The notes beneath the pieces are model-generated. The model was not told the DNA's origin and ran no database searches. It saw only the letters and a program-made list of their open reading frames with translations. The translations under genes were made by a program, and so were the position numbers. A stretch of 64,000 bases of DNA from an uncultured Nocardioides sp. (GTDB lineage Bacteria; Actinomycetota; Actinomycetes; Propionibacteriales; Nocardioidaceae), in assembly GCA_902805885.1 (NCBI GenBank), contig CADCUM010000086.1, forward strand, positions 1-64,000. The letters run 5' to 3'. Below are positions 52,845-64,000 of this stretch, piece after piece. Every line of letters starts with the position of its first letter. Within the stretch, counting starts at the first letter, position 1.

Positions 52845-52876
52845 GGTCCTGTCCCGCTGCACGACGGGGAGGGACC
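52845..52876 (-). promoter_or_regulatory. Hairpin covering the ribosome site after the second riboswitch
   Basis: GGTCC and GGACC arms with an inner CCC/GGG pairing bury the GGGACAGGA ribosome site just before the start codon at 52842. It resembles the hairpin at 54531-54557 and suggests control of translation. Confidence 0.55.
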
Positions 52877-52934
52877 GGCGCTCCGCCGGGTCCGAACCCG
52901 CCATTTCCTCGACAGCGATAGGTGTTCGGGGCGC

Positions 52935-53065
52935 GTCGACGCGGGTGCTCCGGCTCGCACGGACGGGTCCGTGCCCACGGTTGCGGGTCAGCGCCGGACT
53001 CGGACCGGCTTTCCCCACGACGGGCGTGTGCTGAGCCGCTCCTGATCGGGTGCGGCCGAACCAGC
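52935..53065 (-). ncRNA. Cobalamin riboswitch upstream of the stalk protein-ECF operon
   Basis: Read on the minus strand, the core has GGGAAAGCCGGTCC, GAGTCCGGCGCTGACCCGC and AACCGTG in order, the conserved B12-box segment. A GAGCCGG-AGCACC segment follows and a peripheral stem (GGCACGGACCCGTCCGTGC) is visible. The boundaries are approximate. It should switch off the downstream stalk protein and ECF genes when cobalamin is present, probably by blocking translation. Confidence 0.88.
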
Positions 53066-53118
53066 GTAGTCGCTCCCCGCCCGGACGCACGAATGCCAGG
53101 GGCCGTCGTGAGCAGCGA

Positions 53119-53149
53119 CACGGCCCGGCGTCGTGGACGCCGGGCCGTG
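53119..53149 (-). terminator. Terminator after the barrel-type B12 locus gene
   Basis: A perfect 14-bp stem (CACGGCCCGGCGTC / GACGCCGGGCCGTG) with a 3-nt loop lies 25 bp after the stop of the upstream gene and before the second riboswitch. It separates the locus into two transcripts. There is no clear U-run. Confidence 0.75.
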
Positions 53150-53173
53150 CGGTGCTGCAGGGGAGCGACCAGG

Positions 53174-54523
53174 TCAGCCGGTGACCCGCAGCGAGGTGCG
53201 AGCGATGTCGTCGATGACCTTCACGACGGCGACGCGGGTGCCGTTGCCCGTGGGCACCTGCAGCTTGCGGACGATCTTGCCGCCGTTGCGCTTTCCGACG
53301 ACGCGCTTGAAGTCGCCCTTCACCTGGACGCACGCCCGGGCACCGGGAGCCACGCCGAGGACGCGGAAGACGACGCGGTCGCCGGCCTGTGCCCGGAGCC
53401 GGGCCGACTCGATGCGGAGCGCCTCGGTGCTCGCCGGCGCGAACTGCAGACCGAGCACGGCCTGGGCCGTGGCACGGCGCCACTCGTCGCGGGCGTCACC
53501 GAGCCCGCCCGTGCGGGCCGAAGTGACAGCCGACTTGCGGTAGGCCACGGCGCCTGTGTCCTTGGTCAGCGCGGAGCGGCAGCGGAGCTTGTCCACCGGC
53601 TGGAGCTTGCGCACCCACGTCGCCGCCTTCTGGGCGGCCTCGCGGTTCCTGAGCAGACCCAGGGCGTAGCCCGCGAGCGACGTGGTGTTGGAGTTGAGCA
53701 CCGCGGTGCCGGAGCCCCCGCGGAAGGCGCCGCTGGCGCGCTGCTGGGACGCCAGCCAGGCGCCGGCCTTGGAGAGCGCGTCCTTGACGGCCTGGGTCTT
53801 GTCGCCCGACTCGACGAGGTTGATGACGGCGAGAGCGGTGGCGTCCGGGTTGGCCTCGCTGCCCGCGGCGCCCTCGACGCAGGACTGCGACGCACCGGAG
53901 GCCTTGTCGAGCTGGAGGCGGAAGAAGCCGGAGGCGCACTGCTGCCTGAGCAGGAAGTCGCGTGCCTCGTCCGCCTCGGCGGACCCGGCCCGGGCCAGCG
54001 CGCGCACGGCGTACGACTGTCCGATGACGTTGGCGAAGTCGCCGAACGAGGAGAGGTCCGAGATGCGGCCCGCACTCGGGCCGGAGTCGGTGGTTCGCTT
54101 CTCGAGCTCCACGACGAGGTTCACGCCGCCGTACTCGGTGGGGTTGCGCTTGGCAGCGCGGGCGAAGGTGGCGGCCTTGGCCAAGGCGCCCGCGTACGAC
54201 TCCGTGCTGCCGTCGCCGACGTACTGCCGGATCTTGGGCTCCAGAGCCCTCGTGATGGCCCGGACCGTGTCGTTGTCGCCGACCGCGGTGAGCGCGAGCC
54301 CGGTGTCGATGGTCAGGCCGTAGTCGGGACCGAACTCACCGACCAACAGACCCTCGTCGAGCTCGCTCGCGAGCCACGTGGCCGCGGCACGGGAGGCACT
54401 GTCGTCGGTCTTGCCGCCGACGGGAGCCGCCGAGGGTGCTGCCGACGACGGTGCCACGAGCGCGCTCGTCGACAACGCGGCAGCGGCGAGGATGGCCCCC
54501 GCCGTACGCATGGAGTGAGACAT
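53174..54523 (-). CDS. Secreted alpha/alpha-barrel (prenyltransferase/squalene-oxidase repeat) protein, transcobalamin N-terminal-like
   Basis: The 449-residue product has a signal peptide (about 1-31). Residues 40-350 hold helical repeats of the prenyltransferase/squalene-cyclase type: ASRAAATWLASEL then DYGLTIDTGLALTAVG, SYAGALAKAATFARA, ANPDATALAVINLV, ALSKAGAWLASQQRASGAF and NSNTTSLAGYALGL. The Gly-Ala-Trp and Asp-Thr patterns are those of the alpha6/alpha6 barrel in intrinsic factor and transcobalamin. No terpene-cyclase DXDD motif is seen, so it is not an enzyme of that type. The C-terminal 85 residues look Ig-like. It has no anchor and is under its own cobalamin riboswitch. Confidence 0.78.
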   Translation of the reverse strand: MSHSMRTAGAILAAAALSTSALVAPSSAAPSAAPVGGKTDDSASRAAATWLASELDEGLLVGEFGPDYGLTIDTGLALTAVGDNDTVRAITRALEPKIRQYVGDGSTESYAGALAKAATFARAAKRNPTEYGGVNLVVELEKRTTDSGPSAGRISDLSSFGDFANVIGQSYAVRALARAGSAEADEARDFLLRQQCASGFFRLQLDKASGASQSCVEGAAGSEANPDATALAVINLVESGDKTQAVKDALSKAGAWLASQQRASGAFRGGSGTAVLNSNTTSLAGYALGLLRNREAAQKAATWVRKLQPVDKLRCRSALTKDTGAVAYRKSAVTSARTGGLGDARDEWRRATAQAVLGLQFAPASTEALRIESARLRAQAGDRVVFRVLGVAPGARACVQVKGDFKRVVGKRNGGKIVRKLQVPTGNGTRVAVVKVIDDIARTSLRVTG

Positions 54524-54530
54524 GTCCTGG

Positions 54531-54557
54531 TTCCTTCCCGCTGCGTGGCGGGAGGAA
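54531..54557 (-). promoter_or_regulatory. Hairpin covering the ribosome site after the first riboswitch
   Basis: TTCC-x-CCCGC pairs with GCGGG-x2-GGAA around a 6-nt loop. The 3' arm contains the ribosome site GGGAAGGA located 8-14 nt before the ATG at 54523. This would let the riboswitch control translation. Confidence 0.7.
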
Positions 54558-54599
54558 CGCCGGGAACCCGGCGGACCAACCGCTGTTTCCGCGCAGCGA

Positions 54600-54727
54600 T
54601 GTGGTGGGTCGGCCGGCAGCGCAGGTCCGGCTCGCCCCGAGGGGCACACGGTTGCGGGTCAGCGCCGGGTTCGCACCGGCTTCCCCACTGCCAGCAGGGG
54701 ATGATGTTGTCCGAGGAGCACCCTAAC
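54600..54727 (-). ncRNA. Cobalamin riboswitch upstream of the barrel-type gene
   Basis: On the minus strand the order CCTGCTGGCAGTGGGGAAG, CCGGTGCGAACCCGGCGC, TGACCCGCAACCGTG and GAGCCGGACCTGC matches the conserved cobalamin (B12-box) riboswitch, including GGGAAG-x2-GGTG and GCTGACCCGCAACCGT. It is very similar to the second copy 1.65 kb downstream. Limits are approximate. Its sole target is the secreted barrel protein. Confidence 0.92.
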
Positions 54728-54747
54728 AACAGTCGCGGGGGGACCCG

Positions 54748-56265
54748 TCAGGTGAGCCGCTCGAGGATCAGCTCGCGCACGCGACCGGCGTCGGCCTGGC
54801 CGCGCATCTCCTTCATCACCGCGCCGATGAGCGCACCGGCCGCCGCGACCTTGCCGTCGCGGATCTTGTCCGCGACGTCGGGGTTCGCCGCGATGGCGTT
54901 GTCGACCGCGGTCGCCAGGGCGCCGTCGTCGCTGACGACCGCCAGCCCGCGCTTCTCCACGACCTCGTCGGGAGTGCCCTCACCGGCCAGGACCCCCTCG
55001 AAGACCTGCCGGGCGAGCTTGTCGTTGACCGTCTTCTCGTCGACCAGCGCCTGGATCCGCGCCACCTCGCCGGGCGTGATCGGCAGGTCGGGGAGCTCGA
55101 CGCCGTCCTCGTTGGCGCGCCGCGCCAGCTCGCCGAGCCACCACTTGCGCGCCGCCTGGGGCGGTGCGCCCGCCGCGATGGTCTCCTCGACCAGGCCCAG
55201 TGCGCCGGCGCCGATGGTGTCGCGCATGTCGAGGTCGCTGAAGCCCCACTCCGCCTGGAGGCGTGCCCGCCGGGCCGTGGGATTCTCCGGGAGGGTCGCC
55301 CGGAGCTCCTCGACCCACTCCCGCGACGGCGCCACCGGCACGAGGTCGGGCTCGGGGAAGTAGCGGTAGTCCTCGGCGTCGGACTTCTCCCGGCCCGAGG
55401 TGGTGATGCCGGTGTCCTCGTGCCAGTGCCGGGTCTCCTGGAGGATCGAGCCGCCCCCGGAGAGGATCGCCGCGTGCCGGCGCACCTCGTAGCGGACCGC
55501 CCGCTCGACGGAGCGCAGGGAGTTGACGTTCTTGGTCTCCGTGCGGGTGCCGAGACCGCCGGACCCCTTCGGCGCGAGCGAGAGGTTGACGTCGGCGCGG
55601 ATGGAGCCCTGGTCCATCCGGGCGTCGGAGACGCCGAGCGCGACGATCAGGTCGCGGAGCTGGGCGACGTACGCCTTCGCGACCTCCGGCGCCCGCTCCC
55701 CCGCGCCCATGATGGGCCGGGTGACGATCTCGATCAGCGGGATGCCGGCGCGGTTGTAGTCGACCAGCGAGTGGTCGGCGCCGTGGATGCGGCCGGTGGC
55801 GCCGCCGACGTGCAGCGACTTCCCGGTGTCCTCCTCCATGTGGGCCCGCTCGACCTCGACCCGGAAGGACTCCGGCTCGCCGTCCTCGCCCTCGATGGTG
55901 ACGTCCATCCAGCCGTCGAACGCGATCGGCTCGTCGTACTGGGAGGTCTGGAAGTTCTTCGGCATGTCGGGGTAGAAGTAGTTCTTCCGGGCGAACCGGC
56001 ACCACTCCGCGATGTCGCAGTTGAGCGCGAGGCCGATGCGGATGGCCGACTCGACCGCCCGGCGGTTCACCGCCGGCATCGCCCCCGGCAGGCCCAGGCA
56101 GGTCGGGCACACCTGGGTGTTGGGCTCGGCCCCGAACTCCGTCGGGCAGCCGCAGAACATCTTCGACGCCGTGTTGAGCTCGACGTGCACCTCGAGACCC
56201 AGCGCGGGGTCGTAGGCCGCCAGCGCCTCGTCGTAGGGCGTCAGGGACTCGGTCGTGCCGGTCAT
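54748..56265 (-). CDS. gatB: Asp-tRNA(Asn)/Glu-tRNA(Gln) amidotransferase subunit B
   Basis: This 505-residue subunit phosphorylates tRNA-bound Glu or Asp for amidation. It shows [19 protein letters not shown], the Cys cluster with [11 protein letters not shown], and [20 protein letters not shown]. The C-terminal GatB/YqeY domain ends [20 protein letters not shown]. The ATG overlaps the gatA stop by 4 bp. It is the last gene of gatC-gatA-gatB. Confidence 0.97.
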   Translation of the reverse strand: MTGTTESLTPYDEALAAYDPALGLEVHVELNTASKMFCGCPTEFGAEPNTQVCPTCLGLPGAMPAVNRRAVESAIRIGLALNCDIAEWCRFARKNYFYPDMPKNFQTSQYDEPIAFDGWMDVTIEGEDGEPESFRVEVERAHMEEDTGKSLHVGGATGRIHGADHSLVDYNRAGIPLIEIVTRPIMGAGERAPEVAKAYVAQLRDLIVALGVSDARMDQGSIRADVNLSLAPKGSGGLGTRTETKNVNSLRSVERAVRYEVRRHAAILSGGGSILQETRHWHEDTGITTSGREKSDAEDYRYFPEPDLVPVAPSREWVEELRATLPENPTARRARLQAEWGFSDLDMRDTIGAGALGLVEETIAAGAPPQAARKWWLGELARRANEDGVELPDLPITPGEVARIQALVDEKTVNDKLARQVFEGVLAGEGTPDEVVEKRGLAVVSDDGALATAVDNAIAANPDVADKIRDGKVAAAGALIGAVMKEMRGQADAGRVRELILERLT

Positions 56266-57776
56266 CGGTCGGCTCCAGTCAGTGCGGGGGCCCGGTCGAG
56301 CAGCGGACCGCCCCAGGCCTTCTCGTGCAGGGTCTCCAGCGCGGCTCCCACGCGGTAGAGGCGCTCGTCCGCCAGGGCCGGCGCGAGGACCTGGAACCCG
56401 CTGGGCAGCCCGTCCTCGTCGGCGAGGCCGTTGGGCACCGAGATGCCCGGGACGCCGGAGAGGTTGGCCGGGATGGTCGCGAGGTCGTTGAGGTACATCG
56501 CGATCGGGTCGTCGAGCTTCTCGCCGAGGCGGAACGCGGTCGTCGGCGCCGTCGGCGAGACGAGGACGTCGACCCGCTCGAAGGCCGCGGCGAAGTCGCG
56601 GCTGATCAGGGTGCGGACCTTCTGGGCCTGGCCGTAGTAGGCGTCGTAGTAGCCGCTGGACAGGGCGTACGTGCCCAGGATGATCCGGCGCTTGACCTCG
56701 TCGCCGAAGCCGGCGTCGCGCGTCGCGCGCATCACCTCCTCGGCGCTCGGGTCGCCCTCGGGGACCACGCGCAGGCCGTAGCGCATCGCGTCGAACTTGG
56801 CGAGGTTGCTCGACGCCTCGGCGGGCAGGATGAGGTAGTAGGCCGCCATCGCGTGGACGAAGGACGGGCACGAGACCTCGACGACCTCCGCGCCCGCCTG
56901 CACGAGCAGGTCGACCGACTCGCGGAAGCGCGCGAGCACGCCGGGCTGCCAGCCGTCGCCGGACATCTCGGTGATGACCCCGACCCGCACGCCCGACATG
57001 TCGCCGGCCGCACCCGCCCGGGCCGCGTCGGTGAACGAGGGCCAGGCGTGGTCGATGGAGGTGCTGTCGAGCGGGTCGTGCCCCGCGACGACCTCGTGCA
57101 GCAGGGCGGCGTCGAGGACCGTCCGGGTGACCGGACCCGCTTGGTCGAGGCTGTTGGCGAGCGCCACCAGGCCGTAGCGGGACACCCCGCCGTACGTCGG
57201 CTTGACGCCGACCGTGCCGGTGACGGCGCCGGGCTGGCGGATCGAGCCGCCGGTGTCGGTGCCGATCGCCAGGGGCGCCTCGAACGCGGCGACCGCCGCG
57301 GCGGAGCCGCCTCCCGACCCGCCGGGGATGCGGTCGAGGTCCCAGGGGTTGCGCGTGGGTCCGTAGGCCGAGTGCTCGGTCGAGGAGCCCATGGCGAACT
57401 CGTCCATGTTGGTCTTGCCGAGGATCGGCAGCCCGGCCTCCCTGAGCCGGCGCACGACCGTGGCGTCGTACGGCGGGACCCAGCCCTCGAGGATCTTCGA
57501 GCCGCACGTCGTGGGCAGTCCCTTGGTGGTGAGCACGTCCTTGACGGCGATCGGGACGCCGTCGAGCAGCCCGCGGACCTCGCCGCGCTCGCGGCGGGCG
57601 TCCGACTCCGCGGCCTGGGCGAGGGCGCCCTCGGTGTCCACCTGGAGGAAGGCGTGCACGTCGCCGTCGACGGTCGAGATGCGCTCGAGGTGGGCCTCGG
57701 TCAGCGCGACGCTGGTCACCGACCCGTCGGCGAGCGCCTCGGCCATCGCGGCGGCCGTGGCGTGGACGCCGGTCAC
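56262..57776 (-). CDS. gatA: Asp-tRNA(Asn)/Glu-tRNA(Gln) amidotransferase subunit A
   Basis: The 504-residue amidase releases ammonia from glutamine for tRNA-dependent amidation. The triad is K79 in [13 protein letters not shown]154 in [12 protein letters not shown] and S178 in [12 protein letters not shown], matching the numbering I recall for the S. aureus enzyme. The GTG start overlaps the gatC stop by 4 bp. It is distinct from the lone amidase at 13585. Confidence 0.97.
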   Translation of the reverse strand: MTGVHATAAAMAEALADGSVTSVALTEAHLERISTVDGDVHAFLQVDTEGALAQAAESDARRERGEVRGLLDGVPIAVKDVLTTKGLPTTCGSKILEGWVPPYDATVVRRLREAGLPILGKTNMDEFAMGSSTEHSAYGPTRNPWDLDRIPGGSGGGSAAAVAAFEAPLAIGTDTGGSIRQPGAVTGTVGVKPTYGGVSRYGLVALANSLDQAGPVTRTVLDAALLHEVVAGHDPLDSTSIDHAWPSFTDAARAGAAGDMSGVRVGVITEMSGDGWQPGVLARFRESVDLLVQAGAEVVEVSCPSFVHAMAAYYLILPAEASSNLAKFDAMRYGLRVVPEGDPSAEEVMRATRDAGFGDEVKRRIILGTYALSSGYYDAYYGQAQKVRTLISRDFAAAFERVDVLVSPTAPTTAFRLGEKLDDPIAMYLNDLATIPANLSGVPGISVPNGLADEDGLPSGFQVLAPALADERLYRVGAALETLHEKAWGGPLLDRAPALTGADR

Positions 57777-58072
57777 TGCTCGTCCCCCAGGATGCGTGGC
57801 ACGCTGAAGCGCTGCTGCTCGACGGCGGGAGCGCCGGCGAGCGCCTCCTCCGGCGTCAGGCCCGGCACCACGACGTCCTCCCGGAACACGTTGGTGATCG
57901 GCAGCGGGTGGGAGGTCGGCGGGACGTCCTCGCCGGCCACCCCCTGGATGGAGGCCACGGACTCCAGGATCACGGAGAGCTGGGGCGCCAGGTGGTCGAG
58001 CTCGGCGTCGGAGAGGTCGATGCGGGCGAGCGTGGCCAGGTGCGACACCTCGTCGCGGGTGATCTCGGGCAT
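57773..58072 (-). CDS. gatC: Asp-tRNA(Asn)/Glu-tRNA(Gln) amidotransferase subunit C
   Basis: This 99-residue protein begins [20 protein letters not shown] and contains [20 protein letters not shown] and [17 protein letters not shown], the usual GatC sequence. It stabilises the GatAB complex. An ATG start at 58072 is clear. It opens the gatCAB operon and is divergent from the M16-like gene, with 115 bp between. Confidence 0.96.
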   Translation of the reverse strand: MPEITRDEVSHLATLARIDLSDAELDHLAPQLSVILESVASIQGVAGEDVPPTSHPLPITNVFREDVVVPGLTPEEALAGAPAVEQQRFSVPRILGDEQ

Positions 58073-58187
58073 GGGCGGAAGCCTAGTGGCGCGGCCGGGG
58101 TCGGGCGGACCCGGGCGAACGGCCCGGCCCCCGTCCGTCCCAGCCGCTACCCTCCCGCTCACGACCACCACACGTCTCGGGGGAACG

Positions 58188-59849
58188 ATGACGCTGCTGC
58201 ACGACGACCTCATCGACGGCGTCCGGACGATCTGGGTCGACTCGGGGCGACCCACCCTGGCAGCGACGCTGTTGTTCCGCGCCGGTAGCGCCGACGAGAC
58301 CCTGGCGTCGTCGGGGTGGCTGCACCTCCTCGAGCACCTCGCGCTGCACGGCCGCGACCGCGGAAGCCTGCACGCCAACGGGTCCGTGGCGCCGCTCCTC
58401 ACCACCTTCATGCTCCACGGACCCCCCGAGCAGGTCTGCGAGGCCCTGCGCGACCTCACCTCGTGGCTGGCCGCGCCGGACGTCCGGGAGCTCGACCGGG
58501 AGCGCCGGGTCCTCGCGGTGGAGGAGGCGACCCGGCAGGGGGGCGGCCCCGTCGGCCGCGCCTTCGGCATGCGGTACGGCGCGCTGGGTCCCGGGCTGGT
58601 GAGCTCCGCCACCCCCGGGCTCGGTCGCGCGTCGGCCGACTCGCTCGCGGAGCTCGCGCGACAGGTCTTCGTCACCGGCAACGCCGCTCTCGCCCTGGAC
58701 GGCCCGCCCCCCGGGGGCCTGGCACTCGCCCTCCCGCCCGGGGACCGCCTGCCGGTGCGAGCGGCCGTGCCGGTGGAGGATCCGCAGGCTGTGTACGTCG
58801 AGCCCGCCGGCCTCGTGGTCTCGGGGCTGGTCCCCCGCTCGAGCACGAACACGCTCGTCGCACCTGTGGTCGAGGAGGCCCTGCGGCGCCAGCTTCGCGA
58901 CCGCGACGGCGCGGCCTACTCGCCGTACTCGGTCTACGAGGGTGTGGACGAGCACCACGCGCTCGTGGTCGCCGGGTCGGACGTCAGCCCGTCGACGGCC
59001 CCGTCGCTCCTCGGGAACACCCTCGACCTCCTGGACGGGCTCGCCCGCAACGGCCCGGACCCCGCGTCCCTGAGGGACATCGTCGACAAGATCAAGCAGG
59101 CCTACACCGACCCCTACAACGTCGGCGGCCTCGCCCACCGGGCTGCCGCGCTCACGCTCCAGGACCTCGAGCCGCAGGAGCTCGACGAGGTGATCGCCGA
59201 GCTGGACGCGGCGACCCCCGAGTCACTGGTCCCGGGACTCGTGGAGCTCCGCGACACCGTGCTCATGGGTGCGCCTCCGGCTACCGCGCCACACACCCGG
59301 CTGCGGACCGTCGAGCAGCCCTACGTCGCTGAGCGGGCGCGCGGGGGCCGCAGCGCCAACTGGCCCGGGGACACCTCGCGGCTCCACGTGGATGAGCACG
59401 ACCTGGTGATCGGGGACAGCGGCGTCGTCCGGCGGTATGCGCTCGCCGAGGTCGCCGGCTACCTCACCTGGGGCACGGGGGCCCGGCAGCTGGTCCTCCA
59501 GGACGGATGGTCCTTCACCCTGGTCCCCGAGGTCTGGGCCAAGGGCGAGCGCCACGTGAGCCGCCTCGACGCGGTGCTCCCGGCGTACCTCCACCTCCCC
59601 CAGCCTGACGACACGGCGCCCACGGCCGAGGCGCGCGCCGGCGCAGTCCAGCGCTGGGGGGTGGCGGCACAGCGCGAGCGGCGGTGGATCTTCGCCGGGC
59701 TCATCCTCCTGGCCCTGCTCGCCGGAGGTTGGGTCCTTGCCGAGGCGGTGGGAGGCATGCCGGACCGAGCAGCGTCCAGGATCATCCCGTTCCTGCTCAT
59801 CGGCCTGTTCCTCAGATTGGTCATGGCGATCGCCGACGGGAGGCTCTGA
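58188..59849 (+). CDS. M16-like metalloprotease with PH-like domain and membrane anchor
   Basis: This 553-residue protein begins with an M16-like domain holding the inverted zinc motif HLLEH (46-50) and a candidate third ligand at E112/E113 (LAVEEATRQ). A second M16-like half spans about 205-375 ([20 protein letters not shown]). Residues 395-475 resemble a small bacterial PH domain ([20 protein letters not shown]). Two spans at about 505-550 anchor it. Ordinary M16 enzymes have no PH domain or C-terminal membrane anchor. There is no N-terminal signal, so the peptidase domain faces the cytoplasm. Confidence 0.75.
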   Translation: MTLLHDDLIDGVRTIWVDSGRPTLAATLLFRAGSADETLASSGWLHLLEHLALHGRDRGSLHANGSVAPLLTTFMLHGPPEQVCEALRDLTSWLAAPDVRELDRERRVLAVEEATRQGGGPVGRAFGMRYGALGPGLVSSATPGLGRASADSLAELARQVFVTGNAALALDGPPPGGLALALPPGDRLPVRAAVPVEDPQAVYVEPAGLVVSGLVPRSSTNTLVAPVVEEALRRQLRDRDGAAYSPYSVYEGVDEHHALVVAGSDVSPSTAPSLLGNTLDLLDGLARNGPDPASLRDIVDKIKQAYTDPYNVGGLAHRAAALTLQDLEPQELDEVIAELDAATPESLVPGLVELRDTVLMGAPPATAPHTRLRTVEQPYVAERARGGRSANWPGDTSRLHVDEHDLVIGDSGVVRRYALAEVAGYLTWGTGARQLVLQDGWSFTLVPEVWAKGERHVSRLDAVLPAYLHLPQPDDTAPTAEARAGAVQRWGVAAQRERRWIFAGLILLALLAGGWVLAEAVGGMPDRAASRIIPFLLIGLFLRLVMAIADGRL

Positions 59850-59862
59850 CGTCGCTGCCGGG

Positions 59863-61098
59863 TCAGCAGCTGGAGCGCCGCTCGGCGTTCCGGCAAGTGT
59901 CGTTGCCGCTCTTCCCCCGCACGACGTCCACGCCCCGCCCGCCGTCGAGGCGGTCCGGCTCGCCGGAGCCCGTCAGCACGTCGGGACCGCCGCGGCCGTA
60001 GATGAGGGCGCGGAAGTCGGGGTGGGCGGTGACGATGTCGGGGCCGCCGGTCCCCTTGTAGACCGAGACCGCCTGGCCGGGGAGGAGCACGTCGGAGAAG
60101 CCGGAGATGCTGCCGACGAGGGTCACCGGCGCCAGCCCGCGGATCGTCGCCCTCCCTTTCGCCTGGTCGATGCGCAGCGTGGCCTTCAGCGCGGGGTTCG
60201 GGTGGGCCAGCAGCCGCAGGCGGTCGCTGCCGCCGTACCCCTTGGCGACGAAGCCCGGCTCGAGCGGCAGCGGGAAGGAGACGGTGTCCCCGCCACCACC
60301 GCCGCGGAAGTGCTGGCGGGTGACCGAGGTGGAGGACATCGCGTCCTCGCCGGGTCCGCCCACGAAGACGTCCGCGCCGGCGCTCCCGTCGAGCTGGTCC
60401 GCCCCGGACCCGCCGCTGAGCAGGTCGTTGCCGGGGGTGGTCCCGGCGTCGCCGACGAGGACGTCGTCGCCACCCTGGCCGTAGACGCGGTCGTCACCGC
60501 CCCGCGCGTAGACCCACTCCTGGCGGAAGGTCCCCGAGATCGTGTCGGCGTGCTCGGACCCCACCAGGCGCAACGGACCGCCGGTCACGAGCACGTCCGC
60601 CCCGTCGGCGTTCACCGGTGCCGGGACGACGGTCAGTGACACCACGACCGGGGCGGGCGCCGTGGCGTAGCTGACGCCGTCGGGGGTCACGGTCGCTCCC
60701 GGGGTGGTCGGACGGATGTCGTAGCCGGGGTCGATGTGGTCGTCACCGCCCTCGCCCACCAACAGGTCGCCGCGCTTGGCGATCCGGCCGAAGGCGTCAG
60801 GACCGTAGGCGTCCTCCTCGCCGAAGATGCGGTCGTTCCCGGCGCCTCCCACCAGCCGGTCGGAGCCCAGACCGCCGCAGATGACGTCGTTGCCGCCGAG
60901 CCCTCGGACCCGGTCGTCGCCGTCGCCGGCGACGATGACGTCGCGCCGCGGCGTGCCGGTGATGGTGTTGGCCCGGGCGTTGCCGACGATGGTGGCCTTG
61001 ATGCCGTCGCAACGCTGGGCCGCCGCCTCGGCGGGGACCACCACCGCGGTCAGGGACAGTCCGAGGACCAGGCCGAGTGCTGCTGGGACGAGACGCAT
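59863..61098 (-). CDS. Secreted RTX-type (hemolysin-type calcium-binding repeat) protein
   Basis: The 411-residue product has a signal peptide (1-26, VVVPAEAAAQRC) and GGxGxDxUx-type nonapeptides: GDGDDRVRG LGGNDVICG GLGSDRLVG GAGNDRIFG near residues 58-92, then ARGGDDRVYG QGGDDVLVG and GRGGPDVLTG. These form calcium-bound beta-rolls. Type I secretion genes are not present, and an ordinary Sec signal is used instead. The role is unknown; surface or matrix functions fit. Confidence 0.88.
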   Translation of the reverse strand: MRLVPAALGLVLGLSLTAVVVPAEAAAQRCDGIKATIVGNARANTITGTPRRDVIVAGDGDDRVRGLGGNDVICGGLGSDRLVGGAGNDRIFGEEDAYGPDAFGRIAKRGDLLVGEGGDDHIDPGYDIRPTTPGATVTPDGVSYATAPAPVVVSLTVVPAPVNADGADVLVTGGPLRLVGSEHADTISGTFRQEWVYARGGDDRVYGQGGDDVLVGDAGTTPGNDLLSGGSGADQLDGSAGADVFVGGPGEDAMSSTSVTRQHFRGGGGGDTVSFPLPLEPGFVAKGYGGSDRLRLLAHPNPALKATLRIDQAKGRATIRGLAPVTLVGSISGFSDVLLPGQAVSVYKGTGGPDIVTAHPDFRALIYGRGGPDVLTGSGEPDRLDGGRGVDVVRGKSGNDTCRNAERRSSC

Positions 61099-61155
61099 GA
61101 GGAACCCCCGAGAGTCAGTGACGTTTCCTCTCCTTGTGACCCCAGCGGGCGCGTC

Positions 61156-64000
<2,845 letters not shown>

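Noticed and set aside
53174-54523. Terpene cyclase or prenyltransferase enzyme
   Set aside because: The helical repeats match the fold, but no DXDD or aromatic-lined catalytic motif is seen. The protein is secreted and under a cobalamin riboswitch, so a binding role is more likely.

Overview
The window is 64 kb of about 72% GC DNA with dense, often 4-bp-overlapping genes, GTG/TTG starts, TetR/PadR regulators and ECF vitamin transporters. This fits an actinobacterium, most likely the Nocardioidaceae (Nocardioides-like). That placement is inferred from gene content and composition; no rRNA or tRNA gene was seen. It reads as chromosomal backbone, not a plasmid, phage or island. No IS element, integrase or CRISPR array was found. 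The only mobile-like trace is the 3' stub of a DUF222/HNH-type gene at 13.4-13.6 kb.

Layout. 0-5.2 kb: FAH-family hydrolase (cut by the window edge), a putative DNA glycosylase, a sulfotransferase, a pentapeptide-repeat protein and two TetR regulators. 5.2-6.9 kb: citramalate synthase behind a leader-peptide attenuator. 7-11.1 kb: a biotin ECF transporter operon (bioY-ligase-thiolase-bioM-bioN) with a palindromic operator. 11-17.5 kb: CapA-like and M28 lipoproteins, an amidase, an alpha/beta hydrolase and a membrane Ser/Thr kinase. 17.5-19.8 kb: ilvE and leuB. 20-23 kb: an O-methyltransferase, a camelysin/TasA-like protein and a signal peptidase fused to a LamG domain. 23-32.7 kb: serA, a DsbA-like protein, an NCS1 permease and ilvBNC behind a second attenuator. 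32.7-46 kb: pterin dehydratase-VOC fusion, LD-carboxypeptidase, deaminase, kynureninase, ilvD, SelO, an XRE regulator next to an array of four palindromes, and a drug-type ABC exporter with its PadR regulator. 48.3-54.7 kb: a two-riboswitch cobalamin uptake locus. 54.7-64 kb: gatCAB, an M16-like membrane protease, an RTX-type secreted protein, ligA and a TetR regulator cut by the right edge.

How the genes work together. Branched-chain amino acid synthesis dominates: cimA feeds isoleucine through citramalate, and ilvB/N/C/D, leuB and ilvE supply the common steps. Both cimA and ilvB have short leader peptides rich in Ile/Val/Leu codons followed by an intrinsic terminator, so they are probably attenuated together.

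The most striking locus is 48.3-54.7 kb. A complete ECF transporter (S, fused AA', T) is transcribed with two secreted proteins, each preceded by a cobalamin riboswitch. One protein looks like an alpha/alpha repeat barrel (prenyltransferase/squalene-oxidase type). The other looks like a small DUF4430-like beta domain on a Pro/Ser stalk with a membrane anchor. These are the two folds of animal intrinsic factor/transcobalamin, here on separate polypeptides, which suggests a bacterial two-part extracellular B12-binding system feeding an ECF importer.
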